DNA of 64,000 nucleotides from Solwaraspora sp. WMMD792 (GTDB lineage Bacteria > Actinomycetota > Actinomycetes > Mycobacteriales > Micromonosporaceae). The stretch lies in NCBI RefSeq assembly GCF_029626105.1, contig NZ_JARUBH010000009.1:1116001-1180000 (forward strand), written 5' to 3'. Positions within the stretch are counted from its first letter, which is position 1; each line of letters starts with the position of its first letter. Shown here piece after piece: positions 1 to 9,177 of this stretch. The notes beneath the pieces were generated by a model that did no database searches, was not told where the DNA came from, and worked only from the letters and a program-made list of their open reading frames with translations. The translations under genes were made by a program, and so were the position numbers.

Positions 1-1373
1 TGCACCGGCGGCGCACGATGACCCGGCGGACGCTGGTCATCCTCGACGAGATCCACCACGCCGGTGACTCCCGGTCCTGGGGCGACGGGATCAAGGCCGC
101 GTTCGAGCCGGCCGTCCGCCGGCTGATGCTCACCGGTACGCCGTTCCGCTCGGACGACAACCCGATCCCGTTCGTGCGTTACGAAGCGGGCGGCGACGGC
201 CTGCCGAGGTCTCGGGCGGACAGCATCTACGGCTACTCCGACGCGCTGCGCGACGGAGTGGTCCGGCCGGTGCTGTTCCTGGCGTACTCGGGGGAGACCC
301 GGTGGCGGACCAGCGCCGGGGACGAACTCGCCGCCCGGCTGGGCGAGCCGATGACCCAGGACCTCATCGCCCAGGCCTGGCGGACCGCGCTGGATCCGGC
401 CGGGGACTGGATGCCGGCGGTGCTGCGCGCGGCCGACGCCCGGCTGACCTTCCTACGTGACGGCGGCATGTCCGACGCCGGTGGTCTGGTCATCGCCAGC
501 GATCAGGCGGCGGCCCGCTCGTACGCCCGGCTGCTGGAGCGACTGACCGGGGAGAAGGCCGCAGTGGTGCTCTCCGACGACGCCGGCGCGTCGGCCCGGA
601 TCGCCGCGTTCGCCCGGTCCGAGCAGCGCTGGATGGTGGCGGTCCGGATGGTCTCCGAAGGGGTGGACATCCCCCGGCTGGCTGTCGGCGTGTACGCGAC
701 CAGCGCCTCGACGCCGCTGTACTTCGCCCAGGCGATCGGCCGGTTCGTCCGGGCCCGCCGGCCGGGGGAGTCGGCGACGGTGTTCCTGCCCAGTGTCCCG
801 CACCTGCTCGGGCTGGCCAGTGAGATGGAGGCCGAGCGGGACCATGTGATCGGGGCGGCCAAGAAACGGGAGGGCTTCGACGACGATCTGCTGGAGCGTG
901 CCCAGCGCAACGAGCAGGCCAGCGGGGAGCTGGAGAAGCGGTTCGAGGCGTTGTCGGCCACCGCCGAGCTGGACCAGGTGATCTTCGACGGCGCCTCGTT
1001 CGGTACCGGGGCCCAGGCCGGCACCCTCGAGGAGGAGGAGTACCTCGGCCTGCCCGGCCTGCTCACCCCCGATCAGGTCACGGTACTGCTGAACCGTAGG
1101 CAGGCCGAGCAGGTCGCGGCGCAGCGGCGGGCCCGGTCGGCGGATCAACCGGTACCCGCCGCCCGGCCGGCGGAACGGCCACCGACCGCCGGGGAGCGGC
1201 GGATCACCCTGCGCCGTCAGCTGAACGCCCTGGTCGCCGCGCACCACCACCGCACCGGGCTGCCGCACGGCAAGATCCACGCCGAGTTGCGGCGGCGGTG
1301 CGGCGGCCCACCGAGCGCGCAGGCCACCATCGAGCAGCTGGAGGAGCGGATCGCGATGGTGCAGACGCTGTGA
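1..1373 (+). CDS. DEAD/DEAH-box helicase, C-terminal part (5' truncated by window edge)
   Basis: The reading frame is open from the first base, so the N-terminus with the Walker A motif lies outside the window. The visible part begins just before the Walker B/DEAH-type box (LVILDEIHHAG), followed by motif III-like LTGTPFR. The second RecA-like domain carries MVSEGVDIPRL and the arginine-finger region AIGRFVRARR, so this is a superfamily 2 helicase acting on nucleic acid with ATP. A predicted helical C-terminal tail of about 150 residues ends in HxxxGxPHGKIHAELRRR. The family is clear, but the pathway cannot be told from this fragment. The ATG at 18 is internal to the gene, not its start. Confidence 0.9.
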   Translation, partial: HRRRTMTRRTLVILDEIHHAGDSRSWGDGIKAAFEPAVRRLMLTGTPFRSDDNPIPFVRYEAGGDGLPRSRADSIYGYSDALRDGVVRPVLFLAYSGETRWRTSAGDELAARLGEPMTQDLIAQAWRTALDPAGDWMPAVLRAADARLTFLRDGGMSDAGGLVIASDQAAARSYARLLERLTGEKAAVVLSDDAGASARIAAFARSEQRWMVAVRMVSEGVDIPRLAVGVYATSASTPLYFAQAIGRFVRARRPGESATVFLPSVPHLLGLASEMEAERDHVIGAAKKREGFDDDLLERAQRNEQASGELEKRFEALSATAELDQVIFDGASFGTGAQAGTLEEEEYLGLPGLLTPDQVTVLLNRRQAEQVAAQRRARSADQPVPAARPAERPPTAGERRITLRRQLNALVAAHHHRTGLPHGKIHAELRRRCGGPPSAQATIEQLEERIAMVQTL

Positions 1374-1389
1374 CCCGGGTAGGTGCCGG

Positions 1390-1893
1390 TCAGCCGGTCG
1401 CCAGCAGGTGGTCCAGCTTCTCGTACCCCTCGCGGACGCCGTGCTCCATCCCGCTGGCCAGCATCTGGTCGCGAGCGACCAGGTTCTCGACCAGCGACAG
1501 TACGGTGACCCGGGTACCGCCGTCCGGCAGGTCCTCGAAGGTGGCGGTGTCCAGGCTGACCCCGTCGGGCACCCCGTCGTAGGTGAAGGTCTGCACCAGC
1601 CGCTCGTCGGGGCGTACCTCGTGGAAGGAACCGTAGAATCCGGCGATCTGCTCGCCGTCGCGCCAGTTCGCGTAGCGGTAGCTGCCGCCGGTGCGGCCGT
1701 CCCAGTGTTCGATCCGCAGTTCCAGGTCCTTCGGGCCGAGCCACTGGCTGACCAGGTCGGGGTCGATCCAGGCGCGGAACACCCGGGTCCGGGGCGCGGC
1801 GAAGTCGCGGATGATCCGGATCCAGGGCAGGTCGGGGTGCGCCTCGATGCGGGTACGGGCGGTCGGGTCGTCGGTCGTGGTCGTGGCTTTCAC
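1390..1893 (-). CDS. SRPBCC (AHSA1/START-like) domain protein
   Basis: This 167-residue protein has the hallmarks of the AHSA1-type SRPBCC fold: a start region IRDFAAPRTRVFRAWIDP, then WLGPKDLEL, then GGSYRY and GFYGSFHEV. The fold is a hydrophobic ligand-binding cavity; the ligand is unknown. The GTG start at 1893 overlaps the TGA of the upstream ArsR gene (GTGA), so the two are translationally coupled. ArsR-SRPBCC pairs are common in actinomycetes, and the regulator probably controls both genes. Longer in-frame extensions into the ArsR gene are not credible. Confidence 0.9.
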   Translation of the reverse strand: MKATTTTDDPTARTRIEAHPDLPWIRIIRDFAAPRTRVFRAWIDPDLVSQWLGPKDLELRIEHWDGRTGGSYRYANWRDGEQIAGFYGSFHEVRPDERLVQTFTYDGVPDGVSLDTATFEDLPDGGTRVTVLSLVENLVARDQMLASGMEHGVREGYEKLDHLLATG

Positions 1894-2276
1894 GCTGCTC
1901 CTTGCTGTTCGGGGTCGACTCCGTGGGTGCTGTGCCGGTCGGTGGTCGGCTGGTCGTCGTCCAGCGCGGCCAGTACGGCGTCCAGCCGGCTGAACCGCTC
2001 CTCCGCGCGTTGGCGGTACCGGTCGAGCCACCGGGACACCAGGTCGAAGACCTCGGCTTCCAGGTGGCAGGGCCGCCGCTGGGCGTCCTGGCTGCGACTG
2101 ACCAGGCCGGCGTCCTCAAGCACCTTGATGTGCCGGGAGACCGCCTGCACGGAGATGTCGTAGGGCGCGGCCAGTTGGTTGACGGTGGCGTCGCCGTCGG
2201 TCAGCCGGGTGACGATGTCCCGGCGGGTCGGATCGGCCAGCGCCGCGAACACCCGCGACAGCTGGTCCTCGCTCAC
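1890..2276 (-). CDS. ArsR-family winged-helix transcriptional regulator
   Basis: At 128 residues it is typical ArsR size. The N-terminal winged helix shows VFAALADPTRRDIVTRL, then the recognition region ISVQAVSRHIKVLEDAGLVSR. No cysteine cluster typical of metal-sensing ArsR proteins is seen, which fits the non-metal subgroup coupled to SRPBCC proteins. It lies immediately downstream of a perfect 10-bp inverted repeat (2291-2314) that is the likely autoregulatory operator. The gene overlaps the SRPBCC gene by four bases. Confidence 0.92.
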   Translation of the reverse strand: MSEDQLSRVFAALADPTRRDIVTRLTDGDATVNQLAAPYDISVQAVSRHIKVLEDAGLVSRSQDAQRRPCHLEAEVFDLVSRWLDRYRQRAEERFSRLDAVLAALDDDQPTTDRHSTHGVDPEQQGAA

Positions 2277-2290
2277 CCGGCACCTCCCTG

Positions 2291-2314
2291 TTGTTCAACC
2301 TTCTGGTTGAACAA
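2291..2314. promoter_or_regulatory. Probable ArsR operator (inverted repeat)
   Basis: The arms TTGTTCAACC (2291-2300) and GGTTGAACAA (2305-2314) are exact inverse complements separated by 4 bp. They sit 15 bp upstream of the ArsR start. A further half-site GGTTGAATAA lies at 2352-2361. Placement and symmetry fit a dimeric winged-helix repressor; binding is inferred. Confidence 0.75.
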
Positions 2315-2376
2315 GAGGGTATGCTGATCCCGGGCAGCTTCGCAACAACTTGGTTGAATAAGCAGCTGGCGCGGCC

Positions 2377-2417
2377 AAAAAGAAGGGCTGGGCCCCACCG
2401 TCCGGTGGGGCCCAGCC
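2377..2417 (-). terminator. Intrinsic terminator of the small zinc-ribbon gene
   Basis: A perfect 14-bp GC-rich stem (2386-2399 pairs with 2404-2417) with a 4-nt loop is followed, on the minus strand, by TTCTTTTT (complement of 2377-2384). This is a canonical rho-independent terminator, located 30 bp after the stop of the gene at 2447-2677. Confidence 0.9.
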
Positions 2418-2446
2418 GTCGTCGCTGTCCAGGTGGTCTCGTCGTG

Positions 2447-2677
2447 TCAGTTGGCCATCAGATCGGCGCCACGCCAAGTGAACTCAGGGTCGGCCTTGAA
2501 CTGCACCGCGATCTTGACGAGATCGTCGGCGTACTTGTTGGCGTGGTGTCCGCAGAACACCAACTCGCTGCCGCCCGCCAAGGTCACCCGTAGTTTGCCG
2601 GCCGCGTTGCACCGGTCGCACCGTTCATCGGCGCCTAGGGCATCCACCGTCTCCGGAGGCGTGAGAGTCGGGGTCAT
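2447..2677 (-). CDS. Small zinc-ribbon-like protein (DUF7455 type)
   Basis: The product is 76 residues long. It has a CDRC pair near residue 20 and FCGHH near residue 44, giving a plausible Cys/His metal site, followed by a helix (YADDLVKIAVQF). Small proteins of this layout are widespread next to or near the principal sigma factor in actinomycetes; function is unknown. The ATG at 2677 is chosen because GAGGAGG lies at good spacing upstream; a longer in-frame extension to 2803 lacks support. It ends at a strong intrinsic terminator. Confidence 0.8.
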   Translation of the reverse strand: MTPTLTPPETVDALGADERCDRCNAAGKLRVTLAGGSELVFCGHHANKYADDLVKIAVQFKADPEFTWRGADLMAN

Positions 2678-2919
2678 CGCCTTCCTCCTCTGGTCGTCAC
2701 CGATGAACACACTCTTCGGTCTGTCACCCATCGTCCAACACCGGCGGGGGTCCCCGCCTTCCCGATGTGCCCCCGGGGGACCGGGCTCACACCTGGTAGG
2801 CACAGTGTGCCGTGAACCAAGGGTGCCACGTCAACGATCACCGCCGGGTAACGCCGTGATGACCTGGGCTTGGTAGACGCCAAGTGACCAAAGTTACACA
2901 TTGGGTTGTCCTGAACCGG

Positions 2920-4608
2920 TCAGTCCAAGTAGTCCCGGAGCACCTGTGAACGTGACGGGTGTCGCAACTTGGACATCGTCTTGGACTCGATCTGGCGGAT
3001 CCGTTCCCGGGTGACCCCGTAGACCTGTCCGATCTCGTCCAGCGTCCGCGGCTGCCCGTCGGTGAGACCGAACCGCAACCTGACCACCCCGGCCTCGCGT
3101 TCCGACAGGGTCTGCAGCACCTGCTGCAGCTGGTCCTGCAGCAACGAGAAGGAGACCGCGTCCACCGCCACCACGGCTTCGGAGTCCTCGATGAAGTCAC
3201 CGAGCTGGCTGTCGCCCTCGTCGCCGATGGTCTGGTCCAACGAGATGGGCTCCCGGGCGTACTGCTGAATCTCCAGCACCTTCTCCGGTGTGATGTCCAT
3301 CTCCTTGGCCAGCTCCTCCGGCGTGGGCTCCCGGCCCAGGTCCTGCAGCAGCTCGCGTTGGATACGACCCAGCTTGTTGATCACCTCGACCATGTGCACC
3401 GGGATCCGGATGGTGCGGGCCTGGTCGGCCATGGCACGGGTGATGGCCTGGCGGATCCACCAGGTGGCGTAGGTGGAGAACTTGTAGCCCTTGGTGTAGT
3501 CGAACTTCTCGACGGCCCGGATCAGGCCGAGGTTGCCCTCCTGGATCAGGTCGAGGAAGGCCATCCCCCGACCGGTGTACCGCTTGGCCAGCGAGACCAC
3601 CAGCCGCAGGTTCGCCTCCAGCAGGTGGTTCTTGGCCCGCTCCCCGTCCCGGGAGATCCAGCCCAGGTCCCGGGTCAGCTGGGTGGGCATCTTCTGGTCG
3701 CTCTCGTCGGCGGCCCGCAGTCGCTCCGCCGCGTACAGCCCGGCCTCGATCCGCTTGGCCAGCTCGACTTCCTGCTCGGCGTTGAGCAGCGGCACCTTGC
3801 CGATCTGCTTCAGGTACGCCCGGACCGAGTCGGCCGAGGCGGTCAGCTCGGCGTCCCGGCGGGCCTGCTTGAGCGCCTCGGACTCCTCGTCGTCCCACTC
3901 GAAGTCGTTGTCCCGGGTGGCGTCGGCCTCGGCCGCCTGGGCGAGCTCGGCCGGCTCCTCCACCACGACGTCCTCGATCTCTGCCGCGAGTGTCTCCGGA
4001 TCGATCTCCTCGTCCGGCGTGTCCGGGTTGTTGCCGTCCTTCGCTGTGGCCTTGCCCGCCTTGGCCGGGGCCTTGCCGGCCGGCGTGGCGCCGGCGGCCT
4101 TGGCCGGGGCGGCACCACCGGCCGCCTTGGCGGCCCGGGTCCGGGTGCTCTTCGGCGCGGGCTTCGCGGCGGGCTTGGCCGCCGACTCCTCGGCCGGGGT
4201 GCCGTTCTGCGCTGCGGCCGGCACCGCCGCCGTGGTGGCCTTGCGGGTGGTGGCCTTTTTCGCCGGCACAGCCACCGCCGGGGCCGGCTCGTCGGGGCCC
4301 GGCGCCTGTTTCGGGGCGGTCGGGGCCCGACGGGTGGTCTTGGCCGTGGTGGCTTTGGACGCCGGGGTGGCGGACCGGGCCGCGGCGACCCGGCGTCGGG
4401 TACTGGCCGAGCCGTCCACCACGACGGTGACGCCGGCGTCGGCGAGCGCGCGGAGAATCTTCTTGGCTTGGGCCGGAGTCACTTCGGCGGACTCAACCGT
4501 CCGTGCGACCTCGGCCGACGTTAGCTGACCGCCGGCCTGTTCGGCATGGGCGATCAGGGTGTCGGTTAGCGAGCGTACGTCGGCGCCGGTGTGGCGGAGT
4601 TCTGTCAC
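2920..4608 (-). CDS. sigA: RNA polymerase principal sigma factor (SigA/HrdB)
   Basis: This 562-residue protein directs core RNA polymerase to housekeeping promoters. Residues 1-60 are ordered, and about 75-230 form a long Ala/Pro/Lys-rich then acidic extension typical of actinobacterial HrdB. Region 1.2 begins near 259 ([11 protein letters not shown]). Region 2 covers 331-401 with [17 protein letters not shown] and the core sequence [15 protein letters not shown]. Region 3 follows, and region 4 ends with the HTH around 523-548 ([20 protein letters not shown]). The GTG start at 4608 gives the family-typical MTELRH-like beginning and has GGAAGG upstream; the larger upstream extension is non-coding. 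The divergent neighbour is suhB, as in M. tuberculosis. Confidence 0.97.
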   Translation of the reverse strand: MTELRHTGADVRSLTDTLIAHAEQAGGQLTSAEVARTVESAEVTPAQAKKILRALADAGVTVVVDGSASTRRRVAAARSATPASKATTAKTTRRAPTAPKQAPGPDEPAPAVAVPAKKATTRKATTAAVPAAAQNGTPAEESAAKPAAKPAPKSTRTRAAKAAGGAAPAKAAGATPAGKAPAKAGKATAKDGNNPDTPDEEIDPETLAAEIEDVVVEEPAELAQAAEADATRDNDFEWDDEESEALKQARRDAELTASADSVRAYLKQIGKVPLLNAEQEVELAKRIEAGLYAAERLRAADESDQKMPTQLTRDLGWISRDGERAKNHLLEANLRLVVSLAKRYTGRGMAFLDLIQEGNLGLIRAVEKFDYTKGYKFSTYATWWIRQAITRAMADQARTIRIPVHMVEVINKLGRIQRELLQDLGREPTPEELAKEMDITPEKVLEIQQYAREPISLDQTIGDEGDSQLGDFIEDSEAVVAVDAVSFSLLQDQLQQVLQTLSEREAGVVRLRFGLTDGQPRTLDEIGQVYGVTRERIRQIESKTMSKLRHPSRSQVLRDYLD

Positions 4609-4968
4609 GAATGACCTTCCGGAGGCGATGAACGAGCACGGCCGGACCGGCCACCGCAGCGCGGAGCGACGTGCCGGTTGTGATTGTGTCCCCCCGCGAC
4701 CGCTCCACCGGCCGGACCGGCTGACCGTGACACGAGGGCAGGCGTGAATTGTAACGCCGTTTGTGGGGATCATCCCGCCACGCGCGAGCCAGCCGCCGGT
4801 CGGGGGCCACCGACATGGAACGAACGTGGACTTTGACAGGATGTTACCCCTGCCGTACGGGTGATTGTCGCTGACCACCCGGCCGAGGCGGCCACCCGGT
4901 CCCCGGCCGGCCCTCGCGGGTCCGTCAGCGGGGCCGGCGACCGGGCGTACGGCGGAGAAGGGGAGACG
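4609..4968. other. Divergent intergenic region sigA / suhB
   Basis: This 360-bp region presumably holds promoters for both neighbours. On the minus strand TACAAT (complement of 4748-4753) is a good -10 for sigA and would give a leader of about 135 nt. On the plus strand a perfect TTGACA occurs at 4833-4838, about 130 bp before suhB, but a convincing -10 at 17 bp is lacking. No ORF here is credible. Confidence 0.4.
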
Positions 4969-5781
4969 ATGGCGGAGCGGACACCCGAACCGGACCACCT
5001 GTTGGAGATCGCGGTCGACGTCGCGCGGGCGGCGGCGCGTACCGCGGCCGAGATGCGCCGGGCCGGGGTCTCCGGGCTGGCCACCAAGAGCACCGCGACC
5101 GACGTGGTCACCGCCGCGGACCGAGCGGTCGAACGGCAGGCCGTCGCGGCGCTGCGCGAGCGGCGCCCGACCGACTCCGTGCTGGGCGAGGAGTACGGCG
5201 ACTCCGCCCCGGCCGGGGGCCGGGTGCGCTGGATCCTCGACCCGATCGACGGCACGGTGAACTACCTGTACGGGCTGCCGAACTACGCCGTGTCGCTCGC
5301 CGCTGAGGTGGACGGCGAAGTGGTCGCGGGAGTGGTGCGCAACGCCGCCACCGGGGCCGAATGGACCGCCGTGCGGGGCGGCGGTGCCTACCGCGACGGG
5401 CGACGGCTGGCCGGCTCCGATCAGTCGGAGCTGGCCCAGGCCCTGGTCGCCACCGGGTTCGGCTACGACTCGGCGCGTCGGGTACACCAGGCGCAGGTGC
5501 TCGTCGGCCTGATACCGCACGTGCGGGACATCCGCCGGTTCGGCGCGGCGGCGATCGACCTGTGCCTGGCCGCCGAGGGCCAGGTCGACGCGTACTTCGA
5601 GAAGGGGCTCAACCCCTGGGACCACGCGGCGGGGGGTCTGGTGGCGGCGGAGGCGGGTCTGCTGGTCGCCGGACTGGCCGGGGCTCCGGTCGGCCCGCAG
5701 ATGGTGGTGGCCGCCCCACCGGCGCTGTTCCCGGCGCTGCAGGGGCACCTGATCCGGTTGGACGCCGCCGGTGGGCCGTGA
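4969..5781 (+). CDS. suhB: Inositol monophosphatase family protein (SuhB-like)
   Basis: This 270-residue member of the Mg2+-dependent FIG/IMPase phosphatase superfamily shows all motifs: the metal-binding GEEYG, then [12 protein letters not shown] (metal-binding Asp residues), and the C-terminal [16 protein letters not shown]. It likely hydrolyses myo-inositol 1-phosphate or a related sugar phosphate, feeding inositol lipid or mycothiol synthesis. The ATG at 4969 is preceded by GGAGAAGGGGAG. It sits next to sigA as in M. tuberculosis (Rv2701c). Exact substrate cannot be decided by sequence. Confidence 0.92.
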   Translation: MAERTPEPDHLLEIAVDVARAAARTAAEMRRAGVSGLATKSTATDVVTAADRAVERQAVAALRERRPTDSVLGEEYGDSAPAGGRVRWILDPIDGTVNYLYGLPNYAVSLAAEVDGEVVAGVVRNAATGAEWTAVRGGGAYRDGRRLAGSDQSELAQALVATGFGYDSARRVHQAQVLVGLIPHVRDIRRFGAAAIDLCLAAEGQVDAYFEKGLNPWDHAAGGLVAAEAGLLVAGLAGAPVGPQMVVAAPPALFPALQGHLIRLDAAGGP

Positions 5782-5812
5782 CGCCCGGGTCGGTCAGTCC
5801 AGTCGCGGTCGG

Positions 5813-6346
5813 TCAGTCCTCGGGCGCGGCGCAGGTCTGCGGCGGCAGCACCGGCTTGCCCAGTGCCGCCAGTGACTGGTTCACCTCGGTGGTGGTCGCC
5901 AGTTGCCGGAAGGCGTTGCCGATGACCACGTCCACGATGTCGTCCTCGCGGGCCGGGTCGTACTCGGTCCTGGCCTGGTCGAGGAAGTAGGCGCGCATCA
6001 GGTGGGCGGAGCCGACCGCCTCGGGGCCGTACCGCAGTACGGCCACGTCGTCGATCCGCCGGCCCTCCGGGTCGTTGGCCGCCTCCTCGATCTGGAAGTT
6101 GCGGTTGCTCAGATCGTCGGCGATGTTGGTGGCGAGCCCGCTGGTGTCGGTCGCATTGTAGACATTGAGCCGGACGTCCTTGGCCTCCCGTAGCTGGACG
6201 TCGGCCAGGGCCCAGCCGTCCGGGCAGGCGGTCGCGGTGGCCTCGCCACCCTGGCTGTCGCGGACCATCGCGACGATGACGAAGACCAGGGCGAACACGA
6301 CAAGTCCACCGATGACGACGAGCGCTCGCACGCGCGCAAAGCTCAT
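5813..6346 (-). CDS. LytR C-terminal domain membrane protein (Cei-like)
   Basis: The 177-residue protein has an N-terminal membrane anchor (about residues 8-28, VRALVVIGGLVVFALVFVIV) and an extracytoplasmic LytR_C-type domain. The domain start is visible as KDVRLNVYNATDTSGLATNIADDL. The family member Rv2700 (Cei) of M. tuberculosis contributes to cell-envelope integrity and occupies the same genomic position. Residues after the anchor include a Cys near the start (TACPDGW) and one near the end (PQTCAAPED), which could form a disulfide outside the cell. The ATG at 6346 has AGGGGG upstream. The role is inferred from family and synteny. Confidence 0.85.
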   Translation of the reverse strand: MSFARVRALVVIGGLVVFALVFVIVAMVRDSQGGEATATACPDGWALADVQLREAKDVRLNVYNATDTSGLATNIADDLSNRNFQIEEAANDPEGRRIDDVAVLRYGPEAVGSAHLMRAYFLDQARTEYDPAREDDIVDVVIGNAFRQLATTTEVNQSLAALGKPVLPPQTCAAPED

Positions 6347-6766
6347 GGATCTGGCCCCCTGCGAGGTGTGGCGGTGCCGGGTGTCGGCCCGCCGCACTGG
6401 CGAGTACCGAGTATGCCCGCCGAGGTTAGCGGTTGTCCGGACGGCACGGTAAACAGCTCGCCGTCCGGCCGGCGTGCCGGCGCCGATCGGCCGGCGGGTA
6501 CCCCTATCTTCGTGTCGCCTGAGTCACACTGGGAACAACTTCCGGCGTCTGGGCGTACATCAGTCCCACAAGGGCGGTATACATGCGTCGGCCAGAGAGG
6601 GGTAAGGTACCGCGCTCGCGGGGGGAGTTTCCTGCGGCAACCGCAAAACGGCGCAAAACGGGACGTTTCGCCGGGATGTGGTCCCACCAAGGCTCGCATG
6701 GGAACCGAAATACCGTCGTCCGGCGTTATCACCGGAAGCGACTGAACGATACGGGAGAGTGAACCG
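6347..6766. other. 420-bp divergent intergenic region
   Basis: The region separates the Cei-like gene from the DUF4193 gene. It must hold both promoters but shows no unambiguous -35/-10 pair. A short imperfect repeat GCAAAACGG occurs twice around 6641-6660. Short ORFs here have no Shine-Dalgarno sequence and look like random open frames. No tRNA or recognised riboswitch fold is seen. Confidence 0.4.
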
Positions 6767-7063
6767 ATGGCCACCGACTACGACGCTCCGCGTCGCGACG
6801 AGGTCGACCTCGGCGAGGACAGCCTGGAGGAGCTCAAGGCACGGCGCGTCGACTCACAGTCGGGCGCCGTCGATGTGGACGAAGCCGAGGTGGCCGAGAG
6901 CTTCGAGCTGCCCGGTGCCGACCTGGCGGACGAGGAACTGACGGTGAAGGTGCTGCCGATGCAGTCGGACGAGTTCCGCTGCGCGCGCTGCTTCCTGGTC
7001 CACCACCGCAGCCAACTCGCCGTCGAGCGCAACAACGAGCTGATCTGTCGCGAGTGCACCTGA
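6767..7063 (+). CDS. DUF4193 family protein
   Basis: At 98 residues it matches the DUF4193 layout. The N-terminal half is acidic (RRDEVDLGEDSLEELKARR). The C-terminal zinc-ribbon-like part has FRCARCFLVHHRSQL and a final LICRECT, giving a CxxC plus CxxC metal site. Function is unknown but the family is conserved through actinobacteria (Rv2699c in the same syntenic place). The ATG at 6767 follows GGGAGAG. A hairpin downstream (7091-7117) probably ends the transcript. Confidence 0.93.
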   Translation: MATDYDAPRRDEVDLGEDSLEELKARRVDSQSGAVDVDEAEVAESFELPGADLADEELTVKVLPMQSDEFRCARCFLVHHRSQLAVERNNELICRECT

Positions 7064-7090
7064 CGACAAACGGGGGGAAGAGGGGGACAC

Positions 7091-7117
7091 GCGGCGACCT
7101 CGACACGAGGTCGCCGC
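7091..7117 (+). terminator. Hairpin terminator after DUF4193 gene
   Basis: A 12-bp perfect stem (7091-7102 with 7106-7117) around a 3-nt loop lies 28 bp after the stop codon. There is no U-tract, which is usual for high-GC actinomycete terminators. Confidence 0.6.
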
Positions 7118-7158
7118 AGTCGCCGTGACCGCGTCCGGCCGTCGGCTCTGGAGGCAGC

Positions 7159-7983
7159 ATGACCGATCCCGACCGTTCCGCGCCGGACGGCGACCGGGCC
7201 GGGACCGACCGGTTCGCCGCCACAGTGGCCGAACTGACCGGGGACGCGACTCCGCCGGTCGACCGGCGACGCCTGCTCGGGCGGCTCGTGGAACAACTGC
7301 GTCGGCGCGGCGTGACCGAGCTGTTCAAGCCGGCGGCGGCGGGCCGGTGGCTGGTCCAGGCGGTGGCCGACGTCGCCCCGTACCTCCCGGTCCGCGACCT
7401 GGCCACGTTGCGCCGGCACCATCCGGGCCTCGACGACGAGGAACTGGCCGAGCGGTTGATCCGCAACGCCAGCCGGGTCAGCGCCGGGATCGGCGCGGCG
7501 GGTGGCGGCGTCTCGGCGGTCCAGTGGACCGTCACCCCGACCCTGCTGTCCGCGCCGGTACTGCTGGCTGCCGAGACGGTCGCCGTCGTGGCCGTGGAGC
7601 TCAAACTGGTCGGCGAGCTGCACCAGGTGTACGGCGTACCGGTGCCCGGCGCCGGCACGGAACGCGCCGTCAACATGATCCACGCCTGGGCCAACCAGCG
7701 GGGCGTCAACCCGATGGTGCCCGGTGTCGGAGTGGGCGCGGTGCTCGGTACCGCGGCCCGTCGCGAGCTGGGCGAGCTGCTGCTCCGCCGGTTCGGCCGC
7801 AACCTCACCACCCTCGGCCCGTTCCTGACCGGCGCGGCGGTGGCCAGCTACCTCAACCGTCGGGCGACCCGGGCTCTCGCCGACCGCGTCCGCGCCGACC
7901 TGCGCAGCCAGCGGCGGGCGCTCGGTCTGATGCATCCGCCGGCTCCACCGGCGATCGGGGGCGTGCGCCCACGGCCCGAATGA
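7159..7983 (+). CDS. Conserved hypothetical protein with hydrophobic core
   Basis: This 274-residue protein of unknown function starts with a polar N-terminus. A helical segment (RRLLGRLVEQLRRRGVTELF) is followed by two Gly/Ala-rich hydrophobic stretches (about 112-155 and 190-240) that could insert in or associate with a membrane (SAGIGAAGGGVSAVQW, LLSAPVLLAAETVAVVAVEL). The second part reads GVGVGAVLGTAARRELGELL. No catalytic motif is apparent. ATG at 7159 with GGAGGCAG upstream. It lies on the plus strand between DUF4193 and the minus-strand DUF3093 gene. Confidence 0.75.
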   Translation: MTDPDRSAPDGDRAGTDRFAATVAELTGDATPPVDRRRLLGRLVEQLRRRGVTELFKPAAAGRWLVQAVADVAPYLPVRDLATLRRHHPGLDDEELAERLIRNASRVSAGIGAAGGGVSAVQWTVTPTLLSAPVLLAAETVAVVAVELKLVGELHQVYGVPVPGAGTERAVNMIHAWANQRGVNPMVPGVGVGAVLGTAARRELGELLLRRFGRNLTTLGPFLTGAAVASYLNRRATRALADRVRADLRSQRRALGLMHPPAPPAIGGVRPRPE

Positions 7984-7993
7984 TCCGGGCGTC

Positions 7994-8650
7994 TCAGCTG
8001 GCCGGCGGGTCGGCAGTGGCGCCGCCATCCGTCGCGCGGTCACCGGTCGCGCCGGCTGCCTGGCTCTGCTGGGCGGCGCGGATCTCGCCGGCCAACCGGA
8101 CCGGGTCCCGGGTGCTCACCACCCAGTACGGCGTGGGGTCCGCCGGATCGTCCAGTACGACCTGTACGGCGCCGGCGATCCACGGCCGTTGGATGACGAA
8201 CGCCAGTGGGTCGGCGCCTACTCCGAGCAGTTCCCGGCGCCCGTCCCCGTCCAGGGCGACGACCTCGGCGACGTACCGCAGGGGAAGTCGGGCGTCGTCG
8301 ACCTGAAGTTCGTCCGAGGTGACCCGGATCGGGATTCGCCCCAGCCACCACAGGCCGGCGACGGTCGACGGCAGCAGCACACTGAACGGCAGCCAGGCCC
8401 GGACCCCGGAGGTGCCCATCCAGACCTCGGCCGCCAGGAAGGCCGCGAGCGCCGACCCGCCCACCCAGAGCCACCACGGCAGGCGGAGTCGCTCCCGGTA
8501 GTGCACGACGGCCCGGTACGGTGTGTCGGGTTCGGCGGAAGCGGGTGCCACGTCGTCCGAGGGTACGGGCCCGGCAGCGGGGTGTGTTCGGCGGCCTGTG
8601 GTCTGCAGAGGTCGTCCCGGTCGGCGGTGGCGGAGAGGGTGGGGGTCCAT
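7994..8650 (-). CDS. DUF3093 family membrane protein
   Basis: The protein of about 218 residues has two adjacent membrane spans after [13 protein letters not shown] (about residues 50-90), then a soluble domain with [21 protein letters not shown] and [13 protein letters not shown] typical of DUF3093. Function is unknown; it belongs to the dut neighbourhood as in M. tuberculosis (Rv2698). The start is uncertain. The ATG at 8650 overlaps the divergent dut start codon by two bases, so a shorter form from a GTG at 8551 is plausible because the conserved domain begins after it. Confidence 0.85.
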   Translation of the reverse strand: MDPHPLRHRRPGRPLQTTGRRTHPAAGPVPSDDVAPASAEPDTPYRAVVHYRERLRLPWWLWVGGSALAAFLAAEVWMGTSGVRAWLPFSVLLPSTVAGLWWLGRIPIRVTSDELQVDDARLPLRYVAEVVALDGDGRRELLGVGADPLAFVIQRPWIAGAVQVVLDDPADPTPYWVVSTRDPVRLAGEIRAAQQSQAAGATGDRATDGGATADPPAS

Positions 8651-9146
8651 GTCTGACACGGTGCGGGTGGCGGTACGCCGGCTCGATCCGGGTCTGCCGG
8701 TGCCGGGCTACGCCCATCCGGGCGACGCCGGAGCCGATCTGTACGCCGCCGAGGACGCCGAGTTGGCGCCCGGCGCGCGGGCGCTGGTGCGTACCGGGGT
8801 GGCGGTCGCGTTGCCGGCCGGGTACGTCGGGCTGGTCCACCCCCGCTCCGGCCTCGCCGCGCGGCTGGGCGTCACCGTGCTGAACGCCCCCGGTACGGTC
8901 GACGCGGGCTACCGCGGTGAGATCCTGGTGAACCTGATCAACCACGATCTGTCCCGGCCGGCCCGGATCTGTCGAGGTGACCGGATAGCGCAACTTGTGA
9001 TACAACGCGTCGAAACAGCAGAGTTCTCTGTCGTTGACGAGTTGCCCGACTCGGCGCGAGGTTCCGCCGGGCACGGCTCGACCGGCGGCCATGCCGGCCT
9101 GTCCGTCGTGGCCCAGCCGACCCCGGCCGAACCGGCAGCCCGCTGA
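8649..9146 (+). CDS. dut: dUTP diphosphatase (trimeric dUTPase)
   Basis: The 165-residue enzyme hydrolyses dUTP to dUMP and PPi, keeping uracil out of DNA and supplying dTMP synthesis. All five dUTPase motifs are present: [11 protein letters not shown] (1), HPRSGLAAR (2), [14 protein letters not shown] with the catalytic Asp (3), [11 protein letters not shown] (4) and [12 protein letters not shown] (5). Motif 5 has His in place of the usual stacking Phe, as in mycobacterial dUTPases. The ATG at 8649 gives standard length. It precedes the DUF3710 gene by 31 bp and is probably co-transcribed with it. Confidence 0.96.
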   Translation: MSDTVRVAVRRLDPGLPVPGYAHPGDAGADLYAAEDAELAPGARALVRTGVAVALPAGYVGLVHPRSGLAARLGVTVLNAPGTVDAGYRGEILVNLINHDLSRPARICRGDRIAQLVIQRVETAEFSVVDELPDSARGSAGHGSTGGHAGLSVVAQPTPAEPAAR

Positions 9147-9177
9147 CCAACGACAGCACATACGGAAGGTTGGCATC

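Noticed and set aside
2959-4524. 521-codon plus-strand open frame
   Set aside because: Antisense to sigA; Gly/Arg-rich shadow.
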